Source: WVYX01 sp039586815 (lineage in GTDB: Bacteria; Gemmatimonadota; Gemmatimonadetes; Gemmatimonadales; GWC2-71-9). Taken from it: DNA of 64,000 nucleotides. The stretch lies in the NCBI GenBank assembly GCA_039586815.1, contig JBDHJR010000008.1:1-64000 (forward strand). Reading direction: 5' to 3'. Under the pieces are notes generated by a model. That model ran no database searches, was not told the origin of the DNA, and worked only from the letters and a program-made list of their open reading frames with translations. The position numbers and the translations under genes are program-made. Below, in pieces: positions 18,585 to 27,653 of the stretch (position 1 is the first letter of the stretch; every line of letters begins with the position of its first letter).

Positions 18585-19621
18585 CGACTGCTACCCTCCT
18601 GTAGATCTCTTACGATGTCGCGGGCGAGCCGGTAGGGGCTGGTGCGTCCCTGCACCACGTCGTCCAGACCCTCCGCCAGCTGCGCTTCGCCGTCGCCCTC
18701 GTGCCACACGAGATTCCTCAAAGCGCGGTCCACGACTTCGCGGGTGTGGCGCGCGAGCCGCTCGCGGCGCAACGACGCGAGCTGCCCAGAGCGTTCCAAG
18801 TGGCCGTAATGCCCGTCGAACGCAGCGATCAGGTCCGCGACCCCCTCTCCCTTCACGGCAACCGACTTGAGTACCGGCGGTTCCCACTCGTCGCTCCCCG
18901 CTTCCCCCTTCCCGCTTCCCGGGGCTGCGGCGGGGTGGCCGGGCTTGTGATGCGGCGCGACGTGGCGGAAGGCGTTGCCGCGCCGAATCCCCAGCATGAT
19001 GTCCACCTCCTGCGCGAGGCGGTCCGCGCCGGGGCGGTCGGCCTTGTTGACGAGATAGAGATCGGCGATCTCCATCACGCCCGCCTTCAGCACCTGAACG
19101 CCGTCACCCGACTCCGGTACCAGCACCAGTGCCGTCGTGTCGGCGCTGCCCGCAATGGCGAGCTCCGACTGGCCCACGCCCACCGTCTCGATGATGACCC
19201 GCTGGAACCCGAAGGCGTCCAGCACGTCGCACACTTCCCGCGTCGTGGTCGCCAACCCTCCGACACCACCGCGGGATGCCATCGAGCGGATGTAGACACC
19301 GGGGTCCAGCGTCAGCGCATCCATGCGGATCCGGTCACCCAGCAGTGCGCCGCCGCTGAACGGGCTCGTGGGGTCCACCGCAACCACCGCCGCTGTCACG
19401 TCCGCCGCCCGGTAGGCCTGCACGAGGCGCTCGATTAGGGTGGACTTCCCGGCCCCCGGTGGTCCGGTGATCCCGATCCGGTGCGCCCGGCCCAATGTGG
19501 GATGGAGGGCCGAGAGCAACTCTTCGTACCCGTTACGCCCGTTTTCGACCAGCGAGATGGCGCGAGCCAGCGAGGAGATATTCCGCTGCCGGATGCCTTC
19601 GACGAGGCCGTTGGCGTGCAT
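18581..19621 (-). CDS. meaB: Methylmalonyl-CoA mutase-associated GTPase MeaB
   Basis: 346 residues from ATG 19621. A TTG at 19660 in the same frame lacks support. The G3E P-loop GTPase features are Walker A GPPGAGKST at residues 53-61, 'VVAVDPTSPFSGGALLGDRIRM', switch 'VIIETVGVGQSE' and 'LVNKADRPGADRL'. MeaB protects and reloads the mutase and its adenosylcobalamin. Between the nucleotide domain and the C-terminal dimer arm there is a Gly/Ser/Lys/Glu linker encoded by three copies of a heptanucleotide repeat (18901-18921), apparently an insertion. Confidence 0.94.
   Translation of the reverse strand: MHANGLVEGIRQRNISSLARAISLVENGRNGYEELLSALHPTLGRAHRIGITGPPGAGKSTLIERLVQAYRAADVTAAVVAVDPTSPFSGGALLGDRIRMDALTLDPGVYIRSMASRGGVGGLATTTREVCDVLDAFGFQRVIIETVGVGQSELAIAGSADTTALVLVPESGDGVQVLKAGVMEIADLYLVNKADRPGADRLAQEVDIMLGIRRGNAFRHVAPHHKPGHPAAAPGSGKGEAGSDEWEPPVLKSVAVKGEGVADLIAAFDGHYGHLERSGQLASLRRERLARHTREVVDRALRNLVWHEGDGEAQLAEGLDDVVQGRTSPYRLARDIVRDLQEGSSR
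18901..18921. repeat. Heptanucleotide repeat, 3 units, inside meaB
   Basis: CTTCCCC CTTCCCG CTTCCCG, three perfect 7-mers. On the meaB coding strand they supply a 7-codon Gly/Ser/Lys/Glu/Ala linker in frame. The same repeat type occurs at 32480-32507 and 61351-61371. Confidence 0.85.
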
Positions 19622-19669
19622 GTCGTAGGTAACTTCGCGCCTGTCCGGGCGGGCCCGCAACCCGAACTC

Positions 19670-21019
19670 TCAGGAACCGTTGAGCAGCAGCGTCGCGGCG
19701 AGCCCCAGGAGGATGAAGAAGCCTGCGATATCCGTCACCGCGGTGACGAACCCCGAGCTCGCGACGGCAGGATCGACTCCCAGACGCTGCAGCATGAGCG
19801 GAACGGCCGCACCCACCGTCGCCGCTACGACGAGGCTGCCCCACATTGCCACCATCACAACCAGTGCCAACTCCCACGGACGGCCGGTCAACACCGTGAC
19901 GATCGCGACCGCCACGCCAATGGCGAGGCCGTTGATCAACCCTACCAGCATCTCCTTTCCCACCAGCGCGACTCCGCTGCGGGCGGGAATCAGGCCCAGA
20001 GCGATGCGTCGCACCGTGACGGCGAGGGCCTGCGTGCCGGCGCTGCCACCCAGCCCCGCCACGATCGGCATGACCGCCGCGAGCGCCACGATCTGGCTGA
20101 TCGTGTCCTCGAACGCCAGCACGACCGCCCCGGCGAAGAGTGCAGTGAACAGATTCAGGTAGAGCCACGGCAGCCTGCTGCGTACAGCATGCTGCCATGT
20201 GCCGGCGAGTTGCTCGTCACCGGCGCCGCCGCCGAACTTGAGCAGGTCCTCCGTCTGCTCCGCTTCCACCACGTCGATCACGTCGTCGAACGTTACCCTC
20301 CCCAGGAGCTTGTCATCCGGACCCACGACCGGCACCGCGGGCACGTTGTAGCGGCTCATCAACCGGGCCACCTCCTCCTGGTCCGTCTCGGGCGCGGCCG
20401 TCACCGGCGGAGGCTCCATGAGGTCCCTGACGAGAGTCGTCGGCTGAGCGACCACCATGCGCTGCAGCGGCAGGATGCCCACGAGGCGGTGCTGATCGTC
20501 CACCACGAAGATCTGGTAGAACTCCTCTACCTCCACCGCCTGGCGCCGCACATCGTCGATAGCCTCGCCCGCCGTGGCGCGTTGCGGTACGGCCACGACG
20601 TGGGCCGTCATCCTGCCGCCGGCTGTCTCTTCGTCGTAGACCAGGAGCCGCTCGATGTCGGCCCGATCCGCCACGTGCGTCAGGATGCGCGCCGCCTGAT
20701 CGGCCGGCAGCTCGGCGATCAAGTCGACTGCGTCGTCGTCTTCCAGCTCCTCGACGATGTCGGCGGCGTCCTCCGGGTGGAGGGCGGCGAGCAGCACTTC
20801 GGGATGCTCCTCCTCCTCCATCTCGGCGAGCGCTTCGGATACGACCTCAGGAGGCAGCGTCTGCACCATGCGGAGCTGCAGGTCCTGTTCGAGCCCCGCC
20901 AGGACGTCGGACAGGTCTGCCGGCTGGAGCTTCCGCGCGCGCGCCAGGAACCGGCCGACGTCACCCGACGCCGCCAGCTGCCGCAGCTCCTCCAGCACGA
21001 ACTCCTGGTGCTCGTTCAT
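19670..21019 (-). CDS. mgtE: Magnesium transporter MgtE
   Basis: 449 residues, the standard MgtE length. An N-terminal superhelical Mg-sensing domain (about residues 15-130, 'EEEHPEVLLAALHPEDAADIVEELEDDDAVDLIAELP') is followed by two CBS domains (about 135-255) and five membrane helices ('MPIVAGLGGSAGTQALAVTVRRIALG', the conserved pore segment). The acidic N-domain closes the channel when cytoplasmic Mg is high. It overlaps the DUF502 gene by 4 bases and is downstream of two CNNM/CorC genes, so this stretch looks like a divalent-cation block. Confidence 0.96.
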   Translation of the reverse strand: MNEHQEFVLEELRQLAASGDVGRFLARARKLQPADLSDVLAGLEQDLQLRMVQTLPPEVVSEALAEMEEEEHPEVLLAALHPEDAADIVEELEDDDAVDLIAELPADQAARILTHVADRADIERLLVYDEETAGGRMTAHVVAVPQRATAGEAIDDVRRQAVEVEEFYQIFVVDDQHRLVGILPLQRMVVAQPTTLVRDLMEPPPVTAAPETDQEEVARLMSRYNVPAVPVVGPDDKLLGRVTFDDVIDVVEAEQTEDLLKFGGGAGDEQLAGTWQHAVRSRLPWLYLNLFTALFAGAVVLAFEDTISQIVALAAVMPIVAGLGGSAGTQALAVTVRRIALGLIPARSGVALVGKEMLVGLINGLAIGVAVAIVTVLTGRPWELALVVMVAMWGSLVVAATVGAAVPLMLQRLGVDPAVASSGFVTAVTDIAGFFILLGLAATLLLNGS

Positions 21020-21675
21020 GACTGCGTGTCCTTGAGGAGCGTCTCCAGATCGAGCCCCCGGCGCCCCAAGGAAGACTCCTCCCCGGTCGGGCTCACCGCT
21101 CCTGCGGAGATGATCAGCTTGATCGCCTCGTCGATGCTGACCGGGACCTCCTTGGTCCGTGTGCGTGGTACGACGAGCATGAAGCCCGACGTCGGATTCG
21201 GCGTGGTAGGCACGAAAACGGTCACGCAGGGCTCACCGACCAAGGCCGACATCACCGGTGCCTCCTCGTTGGTCACGAATGCCACGGCCCAGAGTCCCTC
21301 GGTGGGATACGGAATGAGCACAGTGCGACGAAAGAACGCACGCCGTTCGCCGAGGATGGTCTGGACGATCTGGCTCATGGCGTTGTAGATCCGGCCCGTG
21401 AGCGGGAAGCGCGCCAGCGCCTCGTTCCAGAAGTGGAGGAACTGCCGACCTGCCGCTCGGTGCACTGCCCATCCCACGCCGATCACCGCCAGGACGAGGA
21501 GCACCAGGCCAAGCCCAGGGATGCGGAATCCCAGCAGGTTCCGCAGCGGCGTGCCCAGGATGTTGTCGATCTGCCGGAACAGCCACACCAGCACGAGAGC
21601 CGTGACGCCGACCGGTGCAATCACGACGAGGCCGGTGAAGAAATAGCGTCGCAGCTTCCTGGCCCTAGACGTCAC
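21016..21675 (-). CDS. DUF502 family membrane protein
   Basis: 219 residues. There are two membrane spans (about 13-33 and 53-76). The family signatures are 'FFTGLVVIAPVGVTALVLVWLF', 'FPLTGRIYNAMSQIVQTILGERRAFFRRTVLIPYP' and 'VFVPTTPNPTSGFMLVVP', followed by a cytoplasmic C-terminus. The molecular function of the family is not known. It starts 1 base past a CorC-like gene and overlaps mgtE, so it is probably co-expressed with these transport genes. Confidence 0.9.
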   Translation of the reverse strand: MTSRARKLRRYFFTGLVVIAPVGVTALVLVWLFRQIDNILGTPLRNLLGFRIPGLGLVLLVLAVIGVGWAVHRAAGRQFLHFWNEALARFPLTGRIYNAMSQIVQTILGERRAFFRRTVLIPYPTEGLWAVAFVTNEEAPVMSALVGEPCVTVFVPTTPNPTSGFMLVVPRTRTKEVPVSIDEAIKLIISAGAVSPTGEESSLGRRGLDLETLLKDTQS

Positions 21676-21676
21676 A

Positions 21677-22867
21677 TCATTCTCCTGATCGCAGTGGGAT
21701 AATCGGTACCGGCCCCCGCCGCACCAAGACCCGTTCCAGCCGGGTCGGCGTCGCTTCCACTACATCGAACTCCAGGCCGCCGAGCGCATACCGCTCCCCT
21801 GTCTGGGGAATACGTCCCGCAGCCCGCGCCAGCAAGCCCCCGACGGTTTCGAGGTCTTCCGGAAGCTCGACGCGAAACCGTGCGGCGATCTCCTCGGTCG
21901 GTGTCGCTCCGGTCGCCTCGACCAGCTCCGGACCGCCGGCCGGCTGCTCAGCGCGCGGCTCCTGCTCCCCGAAGATGTCACTCACCAGCTCGCGCAGCAG
22001 GTCGTCGAGCGTGACCACCCCCGCCGTGCCACCGTACTCGTCCAGCACGACTGCGACCTGGTGCCGCTCGCGCTGCATCTCGAACAGCAGATCAGAGCAG
22101 CGCTTGGAGCCTGGTGCCGTCGCCACCGGTCGCACCGGCAACTCCGCTCCGGGCGCGATCTTCAGCAGATCGAACGCGTAGACCATCCCGCCTATGTTGT
22201 CCAGTGTATCACCGTAGATCGGCAAACGAGAGTATCCCGACTCGGCAAAGAGCTTGCCCACGCTCTCCAGCGAGGCGCCTTCGCGCACGGCGACGATCTC
22301 GGTTCGTGGCGTCATCACCTCACGGACCGGCCGCTCGATGAATGCGAGGATCGCCGACAGCTCGGGCAGCTGGGCCCCGTCGTGAGCCTCGTCGGCACGC
22401 GCGGGCTGGGAGCGCGCTTCGAGCGCCGCCCGCACCCGGGGCTCCGACGCCCGCGGGGCAAACGGGGCGAACAGCACCCCCAGCCTGCGGAGCCACGGGG
22501 TCACGCGCCGCAAGATTCCCTCCGGCCAGCGCCGTCCGGCCACGCGCGGCACCGCATAGCACACGAGCGCCACCGCCGGAACTGCCACAAGGAGGATCAC
22601 GGCTGCGGCCCCCACTGCCGGCAGGTCTGCGGCGAGCGCCGCAAGCCCGAAGCCCGTCAGCAGCGAGCCACCCGTCACCAACCCCTGCGCAGCCCGCACT
22701 ATTCGTCCCGGGGCGGCCAGCAACGTCCCCGCTGCGGCTCCACCGGGCTTGCCGTCGGTCGCCCAGCGGTACAGGTCGACGCGCCGCACGGCGGCGGCGG
22801 CAACCGCGGACACCATGCCCACAGCGGCCAGCAGCACGCCGGCGGCCACCAGCATCCAGGCCGTCAC
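21677..22867 (-). CDS. CNNM/CorC-type protein (hemolysin family), copy 2
   Basis: 396 residues. An N-terminal membrane domain of four spans (about residues 5-135) resembles DUF21/CNNM. It is followed by a CBS pair opened by 'VREVMTPRTEIVAVREGASLESV' (about 175-300) and a C-terminal CorC_HlyC domain ('FRVELPEDLETVGGLLARAAGRIP'). 'VVLDEYGGTAGVVTLDDLLRELV' is the standard second-CBS text. The family functions in Mg/Co export or resistance. It is a tandem paralogue of the gene upstream, which it overlaps by 4 bases. Confidence 0.88.
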   Translation of the reverse strand: MTAWMLVAAGVLLAAVGMVSAVAAAAVRRVDLYRWATDGKPGGAAAGTLLAAPGRIVRAAQGLVTGGSLLTGFGLAALAADLPAVGAAAVILLVAVPAVALVCYAVPRVAGRRWPEGILRRVTPWLRRLGVLFAPFAPRASEPRVRAALEARSQPARADEAHDGAQLPELSAILAFIERPVREVMTPRTEIVAVREGASLESVGKLFAESGYSRLPIYGDTLDNIGGMVYAFDLLKIAPGAELPVRPVATAPGSKRCSDLLFEMQRERHQVAVVLDEYGGTAGVVTLDDLLRELVSDIFGEQEPRAEQPAGGPELVEATGATPTEEIAARFRVELPEDLETVGGLLARAAGRIPQTGERYALGGLEFDVVEATPTRLERVLVRRGPVPIIPLRSGE

Positions 22868-24069
22868 GGAGCCGCCTCCCCGACGCCGTCGACCGCCGCC
22901 GGGAAGCGGCGCTCGAAGTACACGCGCCGAACGCGGCGGCGGATTACCTGCTCGACCACGACACGGAACTCGCCGATACGCAGTTCCTCCCCCGGACGCG
23001 GCACCCGCCCCAACTCCGAGTAGATCAGGCCCCCGACGGTGCTCACGTCCTCACGGTCAATCGTGGTCTTGAGCGATTCCGAGAGATCATCCAGCGTCAC
23101 GGTGCCGTCCACCCAGAACTTGTCGTCACCCTCACTGGTGACCGGCGGCACCTCTTCACGATCGTACTCCCCGTAGATCTCGCCGACGATCTCCTCCAGC
23201 ACGTCCTCCAGAGTGATGAGCCCGGAGGTACCGCCGAATTCGTCCACCACGATTGCGATGTGGCTCGGGCCGCGTTCGAAATCCCTCAGCTGGCTCACGA
23301 GCGACTTGGATTCCGGCACGAACCGCGCCGGCCGCACGAAATCCTGCCACCGCTTCGGATGGGGCGCGATCCCCGCCACGACCGGAGTGAGGTCCTTGGC
23401 GTACATGACTCCAGCTATGCTGTCGAGATCCCCCTCGTACACCGGCAGGCGCGCGCGCTCCTCGCGCCGCAGTGTCTCCACGACCTCGCGCCAGTCGGAG
23501 TTCGCCTCGATGGCGGCAATGTCCAGTCGCGGTGTCATGGCCTCCGCCACTACCCCGTCGCGCAGAGACACGACTGCGGCCAGCATGTCCCGCTCTCCCT
23601 CCCCCAGTCCCGTCGCCGTCGGCGTGCGCGCCGGAAACAGCATCTGCAGCAGTCGCTCCATGCTCGAGGCGATACCGAGCAGCGGCGCTAACGCGATCAA
23701 GCCGCGCCGCGCCGTGGGAACCACGCCCGAGGCGAGCCGCGGGAGCAGCACCCCGATGCCGCGCGGCAGTGCGTCGCTGACCAGATAGAGCAACGCACCG
23801 CCAAGGACCAGGCTCGTGACCGCGTCGCCGGTCGGGCGGCGCCACCACTCGACCGCGGCTGCGGCAGCCACGCCCGCTAGAGTGAGCAGCGCCACGCGCG
23901 CGATCTGGAGCGCGCGGTGCAAGGGAACCGACTCGCCCGGACGGGTAGGCGGGTCCCCCAGTGCCCGTGGCAGCGCGGGAGCCTCATCGGCCAACACCAG
24001 CAGGCCGGCCCACAGGGCCGCGCCCACGGCCGTCAGCAGCTCCACCCACGTGATCAAGGACGGGCTCAT
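22864..24069 (-). CDS. CNNM/CorC-type protein (hemolysin family), copy 1
   Basis: 401 residues from ATG 24069, chosen because it overlaps the ybeY stop by 4 bases (ATGA) and begins at the first membrane span. The domain order matches the downstream paralogue: membrane domain (about 1-150), CBS pair with 'VAEAMTPRLDIAAIEAN' and 'IAIVVDEFGGTSGLITLEDVLEEIVGEIYGEYDREE', then CorC_HlyC ('VDGTVTLDDLSESLKT', 'STVGGLIYSELGRVPRPGEEL'). Placement directly after ybeY is the classical neighbourhood of corC (ybeX). Confidence 0.9.
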   Translation of the reverse strand: MSPSLITWVELLTAVGAALWAGLLVLADEAPALPRALGDPPTRPGESVPLHRALQIARVALLTLAGVAAAAAVEWWRRPTGDAVTSLVLGGALLYLVSDALPRGIGVLLPRLASGVVPTARRGLIALAPLLGIASSMERLLQMLFPARTPTATGLGEGERDMLAAVVSLRDGVVAEAMTPRLDIAAIEANSDWREVVETLRREERARLPVYEGDLDSIAGVMYAKDLTPVVAGIAPHPKRWQDFVRPARFVPESKSLVSQLRDFERGPSHIAIVVDEFGGTSGLITLEDVLEEIVGEIYGEYDREEVPPVTSEGDDKFWVDGTVTLDDLSESLKTTIDREDVSTVGGLIYSELGRVPRPGEELRIGEFRVVVEQVIRRRVRRVYFERRFPAAVDGVGEAAP

Positions 24070-24488
24070 GGGGATGAACGGCGTGCCAGCCGCCTCACGT
24101 AACGCTCCTGACGGCGCCACATGGCCGAGTGCGTGCGCCCCATTCCGTCCGGGTGGTCCTGCCCCAGTACGTGCAGTACGCCGTGCACCACGAGCCGCAG
24201 CGTTTCCTCACGCTCGGTCACGCCAGCTTCCCGGGCGGTACGCCGCGCTACCGAGGGACAGATGTAGATGTCTCCAGCGAGTTGGCCCAGGTGGGGCAGA
24301 CGGAAGGCGATCACGTCGGTGGCTCGATCGCGGCCCAGCGCACGGCGGTTGAGTCCGCGCATCTTGGGGCCGCCCAGAAAGGTGATGCTCAGTGTTGCCT
24401 GGCCCGCTCCCTCACCGTCCAGCACGGAGTCGGCCCAGCGGCGCACGCTGGCCGCCGGGACCCCAAGCGTGGCGTCCGGGTCGGTCAC
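24066..24488 (-). CDS. ybeY: Endoribonuclease YbeY
   Basis: 140 residues from GTG 24488, which has GAGG upstream. The open frame to 24539 overlaps the preceding gene. The metal site 'HGVLHVLGQDH' supplies three zinc-binding His, and 'LGRDRATDVIAFRLP' is the usual upstream family segment. YbeY acts in 16S rRNA 3' maturation and ribosome quality control. The context phoH - HD phosphodiesterase - ybeY - corC is the standard one for this gene. Confidence 0.93.
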   Translation of the reverse strand: MTDPDATLGVPAASVRRWADSVLDGEGAGQATLSITFLGGPKMRGLNRRALGRDRATDVIAFRLPHLGQLAGDIYICPSVARRTAREAGVTEREETLRLVVHGVLHVLGQDHPDGMGRTHSAMWRRQERYVRRLARRSSP

Positions 24489-24495
24489 CCGCAGG

Positions 24496-26703
24496 TCACG
24501 CCTCGGACGCCGCTTCCCAGTCCGCGCCGATCCCGCCAACTTCCGCCGGGTAGTCGATCCGATTGTGATATGCTCCGCCCAACACCCGCTCGAACTCCTC
24601 CTTCATGCGGGCGAGCTGCGCATAGGTGAGCGGTGCCTCCTCCAACTGTCCCGCCTCGATGCGGTGCCGGATGATGTGGTCGATGGCGTCACTCACCTTC
24701 TCCGGTGTGGGCTCGGCCAGGACCCGGATCGCCGCCTCGATGCCGTCCGCCAGCAGGGCGCACGCGGTCTCCACCGAGCGGGGGCGCGGACCCGGATAGC
24801 GGAATGCTTCGGCGCTGACCTCATCTTCACCATCGCGGCTGCGTGCCCGCTCGAGGAAGTAGGTGATCTCCATCTTCCCGTGGTGCTCGGGGATGAAGTC
24901 CTTCACCACGTCGGGCAGCTTGTACTCATCCGCCAGGGCGATGCCATCCCGCACGTGGTTGCGAATGATGCCGGCCGATACCTCGGGCTTCAGTTTGTCG
25001 TGCGGATTCACGCCGGCGGTCTGATTCTCGACGAAGAACTGCGGTTTCTTGAGCTTGCCGATGTCGTGGTAGTAGCACCCCACTCGGGCCAGGAGGCCGT
25101 TGGCGCCCACGGCGTTGCACGCCGGCTCGCACAGGTTGGCCATGGCGATGCTGTGGGCGTACGTCCCGGGGGCTTCGGTTGCGAGCCTCCTGAGCAGTGA
25201 GCGATCCGGATCGGAGAGCTCGAGCAGCGTGACGTCGGTCGTGACACCGCTTATGGATTCCACTACCGGAAGCAGCATGAACGCGAGCGCCCCCGACGCG
25301 AGCGCGTTGAGGCCACCCCGCAGACCCGTCAGGCCGACCTCCAGCGCGGACCAGTCCACGCGCAGACCCACTGCAACGCCGGCGACCAGGTATGCCGCGG
25401 CCACCACCACCACCGCGGTCAGGAACTGGTTGCGTCGCCGGATCGTTCGCACGCTGACGGCGGCCGCGACTCCGCCAACCAGCGCGATGAACATCGAATC
25501 CCCACCGCCGTACGCCGCTTGCGACCCGATGAGGATCGCCAGCACTATGGCGCCGATCATCGACACGCGCCCCCGGAACAGCACGGTCACCATCATCGCT
25601 GCAAACGGAATGGGGATCAGCTCCGGCGCATCCGTGATGAACGTCCGGTTGACGGCGGCGCCCGCGATCACCAGGCCGAACAGCAGACTCAGCACGAGCA
25701 TGCGCCGCAACTCACGGTACGTATCGGGTCGGTACAGCATCACCAGCAGCCAGAAGACCATCAGCACGAGGGCATTGGTGAGTATCTGGCCAAGGGTGCT
25801 GCCGAGGCTCGCGCCCGCACCACCGCCGCGCTCGAGCTGCGCCTGGTTCAGGGCGAATAGGCGCTCGTACACCTCGTCGGTTACGACCTCGTTGGCGTCT
25901 ACGATGCGCTCGTTTGCCCGGACGTGATGCTTGACCGTGTCGACGCTCGCCCTCAGTTCCTGCTTGCGCAGCTCGTATTCCGTGGTGTTGGGAATCAAGG
26001 TCGGGCGGAACAGCCCGTTGATGAGCTTCACATACACCTGATCTCCCACCAGGGAGCTCTCATCGGGGTGCCCCGTGGTGCGCCGTTGCAGCACCTGCTC
26101 ATAGGTGCGGATCGTGTCGCGTCGAGCGACGCCCTCGGAACCTTCTCGTCGCACGATGAGCTCGGGCACGATTTCCTGCTCGAGAGCCTGGGATTCCGCC
26201 ACCCCCACCCTGAGCTCGCGGCGCAGGAAGCGCCGCGCCGCCTGACGGTACGCCGCGAGCCTGGCACCCTCCCTCAGGTAGGTCGCCTCCTCCGGGGTGA
26301 GTCGCAATCCAAGCTCCTGCCCTGCCACCACCAGCGACTCCGGCGTGGCGGCAGCCTGCAACGCCGCGAACAGAGAGTCCAGTTCGGCCAGCACCGTGTC
26401 CACCGCGGCGGCGCGGTACTCGTAGATTGGCCGCGCGGTCGCTTCCAGCGCCGTGGCTTCCCGCTCGATCTCGGCGGACGACTTCCGAACGTCGAAGGCG
26501 AACGGGGCGATGATGGGTTGAGGCGCCACATCTCCCTGCTCCAAGACCGGAGCCTGCGTTCCGCCGGCGACCGGGAAAGCCAGGTATGTGAGCGCTGCGA
26601 GCAACACCATGAGCCCCCAGCGCGCTCCGTGGAACGCCACCGCCGCCGGCAGCCGGCTCGGCGCGAGCTCCAGATTGAGCGAATGGCGTAGATCCCGGCT
26701 CAT
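24496..26703 (-). CDS. PgpH-type 7TM-HD phosphodiesterase (probable c-di-AMP hydrolase)
   Basis: 735 residues. One N-terminal span (about 27-45) is followed by a large extracytoplasmic 7TMR-HDED domain (about 60-310), a seven-helix membrane part (about 320-500) and a cytoplasmic HD domain. The HD motif is seen in 'GTYAHSIAMANLCE' and 'VGCYYHDIGKLKKPQFF', with 'FIPEHHGKMEITYFLERA' further on. In Listeria, PgpH hydrolyses c-di-AMP. Here the nucleotide is inferred from family. No c-di-AMP cyclase is in the window. It overlaps phoH by 4 bases. Confidence 0.9.
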   Translation of the reverse strand: MSRDLRHSLNLELAPSRLPAAVAFHGARWGLMVLLAALTYLAFPVAGGTQAPVLEQGDVAPQPIIAPFAFDVRKSSAEIEREATALEATARPIYEYRAAAVDTVLAELDSLFAALQAAATPESLVVAGQELGLRLTPEEATYLREGARLAAYRQAARRFLRRELRVGVAESQALEQEIVPELIVRREGSEGVARRDTIRTYEQVLQRRTTGHPDESSLVGDQVYVKLINGLFRPTLIPNTTEYELRKQELRASVDTVKHHVRANERIVDANEVVTDEVYERLFALNQAQLERGGGAGASLGSTLGQILTNALVLMVFWLLVMLYRPDTYRELRRMLVLSLLFGLVIAGAAVNRTFITDAPELIPIPFAAMMVTVLFRGRVSMIGAIVLAILIGSQAAYGGGDSMFIALVGGVAAAVSVRTIRRRNQFLTAVVVVAAAYLVAGVAVGLRVDWSALEVGLTGLRGGLNALASGALAFMLLPVVESISGVTTDVTLLELSDPDRSLLRRLATEAPGTYAHSIAMANLCEPACNAVGANGLLARVGCYYHDIGKLKKPQFFVENQTAGVNPHDKLKPEVSAGIIRNHVRDGIALADEYKLPDVVKDFIPEHHGKMEITYFLERARSRDGEDEVSAEAFRYPGPRPRSVETACALLADGIEAAIRVLAEPTPEKVSDAIDHIIRHRIEAGQLEEAPLTYAQLARMKEEFERVLGGAYHNRIDYPAEVGGIGADWEAASEA

Positions 26704-27653
26704 TCGTCCTCGTCCTCCGCGTAGGCTCGGATGATCTCACGCACCAGCCGGTGCCGCACCACGTCGCGCTCGTCCAGATAGCAGAACGCCACTCCGTCGA
26801 TGCCGGGCAGAATGCGCTCGATCTGGATCAAGCCCGACTCCTCACGGCTGGGCAGGTCGATCTGCGTCTTGTCGCCGCACAGCACGGCCCGCGAGTTCAG
26901 TCCCAGGCGGGTGAGGAACATCTTCATCTGTCCACTGCTGACGTTCTGTGCCTCGTCGAGGATCACGAACGCGTCCTGCAGCGTGCGACCCCTCATGTAT
27001 CCCAGGGGCGCGATCTCGATCGTACCGGTCTCCAGCGCTCGCTGAATGCGGTCGTACGGCATCATGTCTTCGAGCGCATCGTACAGGGGCCGCAGGTATG
27101 GATCGACCTTCGCTTGAAGGTCGCCGGGAAGGAAGCCGAGCCGTTCGCCGGCCTCCACGGCGGGCCGCGCCAGAACCAGGCGCCGCACCCGCTTGCGGCT
27201 GAGAGCCTCGACCCCCATCGCAACGGCGAGGTAGGTCTTTCCCGTTCCGGCAGGGCCCACGCCGATGACGATGTCGTTCTCCCGCATCGCCTCGACATAG
27301 GTCTGCTGTCCTGCAGACTTGGGCTGTACCACGCGCCGCATGCCGGGCAGCGCGATCTTGTAGTTCCCGTTGGCCAGCTGGGCCGCGTCCCTACCGCCGT
27401 TGGCTGCCAGCCGCTGTACGTCTTCCGGACTCACCGTCTCTCCCATACGGGCCAGGTCGACCATCGCGGCGGCGATCCGGGTCGCGCGCTCCACCGCCTC
27501 GAGCTCCCCGGCCAGCGTGATGCGCTCGCCCCGCAGAGTAACGCGCACCCCGGTAGCCTGCTCCAGCTCCTGCAGGTTGCCATCGTTCACGCCGGCCAGC
27601 GCGAGCAGATCGGCACCCTCTGCGGATATGCGATGGGTGACGTCGCCGCTCAC
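26700..27653 (-). CDS. PhoH-like ATPase
   Basis: 317 residues from GTG 27653 (GTGA overlap with the aspS stop). The frame is open far upstream across aspS, but that part is antisense-like low-quality text. Walker A GPAGTGKT lies at residues 133-140, Walker B in 'LQDAFVILDEAQN', and the conserved 'GQMKMFLTRLG', 'GDKTQIDLP' and 'ARPAVEAGERLGFLPGD' follow. An N-terminal KH-like region (about 1-80) is typical of the longer PhoH form. The family is an ATPase linked to RNA metabolism. Location just before the HD phosphodiesterase and ybeY is standard. Confidence 0.93.
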   Translation of the reverse strand: MSGDVTHRISAEGADLLALAGVNDGNLQELEQATGVRVTLRGERITLAGELEAVERATRIAAAMVDLARMGETVSPEDVQRLAANGGRDAAQLANGNYKIALPGMRRVVQPKSAGQQTYVEAMRENDIVIGVGPAGTGKTYLAVAMGVEALSRKRVRRLVLARPAVEAGERLGFLPGDLQAKVDPYLRPLYDALEDMMPYDRIQRALETGTIEIAPLGYMRGRTLQDAFVILDEAQNVSSGQMKMFLTRLGLNSRAVLCGDKTQIDLPSREESGLIQIERILPGIDGVAFCYLDERDVVRHRLVREIIRAYAEDEDE

